14,589 nucleotides of DNA from an uncultured Bacilli bacterium (lineage in GTDB: Bacteria > Bacillota_I > Bacilli_A > RF39 > UBA660), in the NCBI GenBank assembly GCA_934132925.1, contig CAKPAL010000018.1:1-14589 (forward strand), given 5' to 3'. Of the stretch, positions 14,554-14,589 are shown piece by piece; position 1 is the stretch's first letter; every line of letters starts with the position of its first letter. The translations under genes were made by a program, and so were the position numbers. The notes under the pieces were generated by a model. That model ran no database searches. It was not told where the DNA came from and worked only from the letters and a program-made list of their open reading frames with translations.

Positions 14554-14589
14554 GCCGAAATAGCTCAATTGGTAGAGCAACTGACTTGT
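14554..14589 (+). tRNA. tRNA-Thr(UGU), 3'-truncated by window edge
   Basis: The first 36 bases of a tRNA: acceptor 5' strand GCCGAAA, T8-A9, D arm GCTC AATTGGTA GAGC, then the 5' half of the anticodon stem ACTGA and loop start CT-TGT. The last three bases of the window are the anticodon TGT, which reads ACA and related Thr codons. The sequence matches the common Bacillota tRNA-Thr up to this point; the rest lies outside. Confidence 0.88.

Overview
The window is very AT-rich DNA with compact, Gram-positive-style gene organisation: strong purine-rich ribosome binding sites, sigma-A-like promoters, hairpin terminators, and tRNA genes that encode their own CCA. Gene content (class B sortase with a sorted surface protein, ParC, MurF, a lipoteichoic-acid-synthase/OpgB-like enzyme, a CvfD/YugI-type S1 protein) points to a low-GC Bacillota, probably a host-associated Bacilli/RF39- or Erysipelotrichia-like lineage; the lineage is inference. 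Every Trp codon I checked is TGG and no gene ends in TGA, so nothing suggests the Mycoplasma code.

Left part (1-2780): the 3' part of a formate/nitrite transporter gene, a convergent class I methyltransferase gene sharing its terminator region, then a monocistronic cysteine desulfurase gene. Between the last two divergent genes lies a cluster of overlapping inverted repeats able to form alternative folds (1398-1478).

Surface-display locus (2830-6537): a membrane-anchored class B-type sortase is followed with no gap by a 988-residue secreted protein with a VWA domain, MucBP-like repeats, a DUF11/isopeptide-type domain and a C-terminal PPQTG sorting signal. The two look like a dedicated enzyme and substrate. 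A hairpin terminator closes the locus.

Middle minus-strand pair (6539-7940): an alpha/beta hydrolase with its own promoter, and a membrane-anchored DUF3298 (RsiV/PdaC-like) protein. The 216-base gap before parC holds a second cluster of palindromes with competing pairings (8011-8078).

Housekeeping run (8110-13592): parC and murF form a tight operon driven by a near-consensus promoter, followed 73 bases later by an OpgB/LtaS-type phosphoglycerol transferase gene (using the ATG at 12111). Together they connect chromosome decatenation with cell-envelope building. A 17-bp perfect hairpin separates this run from the convergent Nfu-type iron-sulfur carrier gene.

Right end (13694-14589): nfu and an S1-domain RNA-binding protein are divergent, each with a recognisable promoter; then a tRNA promoter, tRNA-Val(UAC), and the first half of tRNA-Thr(UGU), cut at the window edge. 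No insertion sequence, prophage, CRISPR array or integrase is visible, and no stretch above 300 bases lacks a gene. The most unusual material is the sortase/adhesin pair and the two palindrome clusters.
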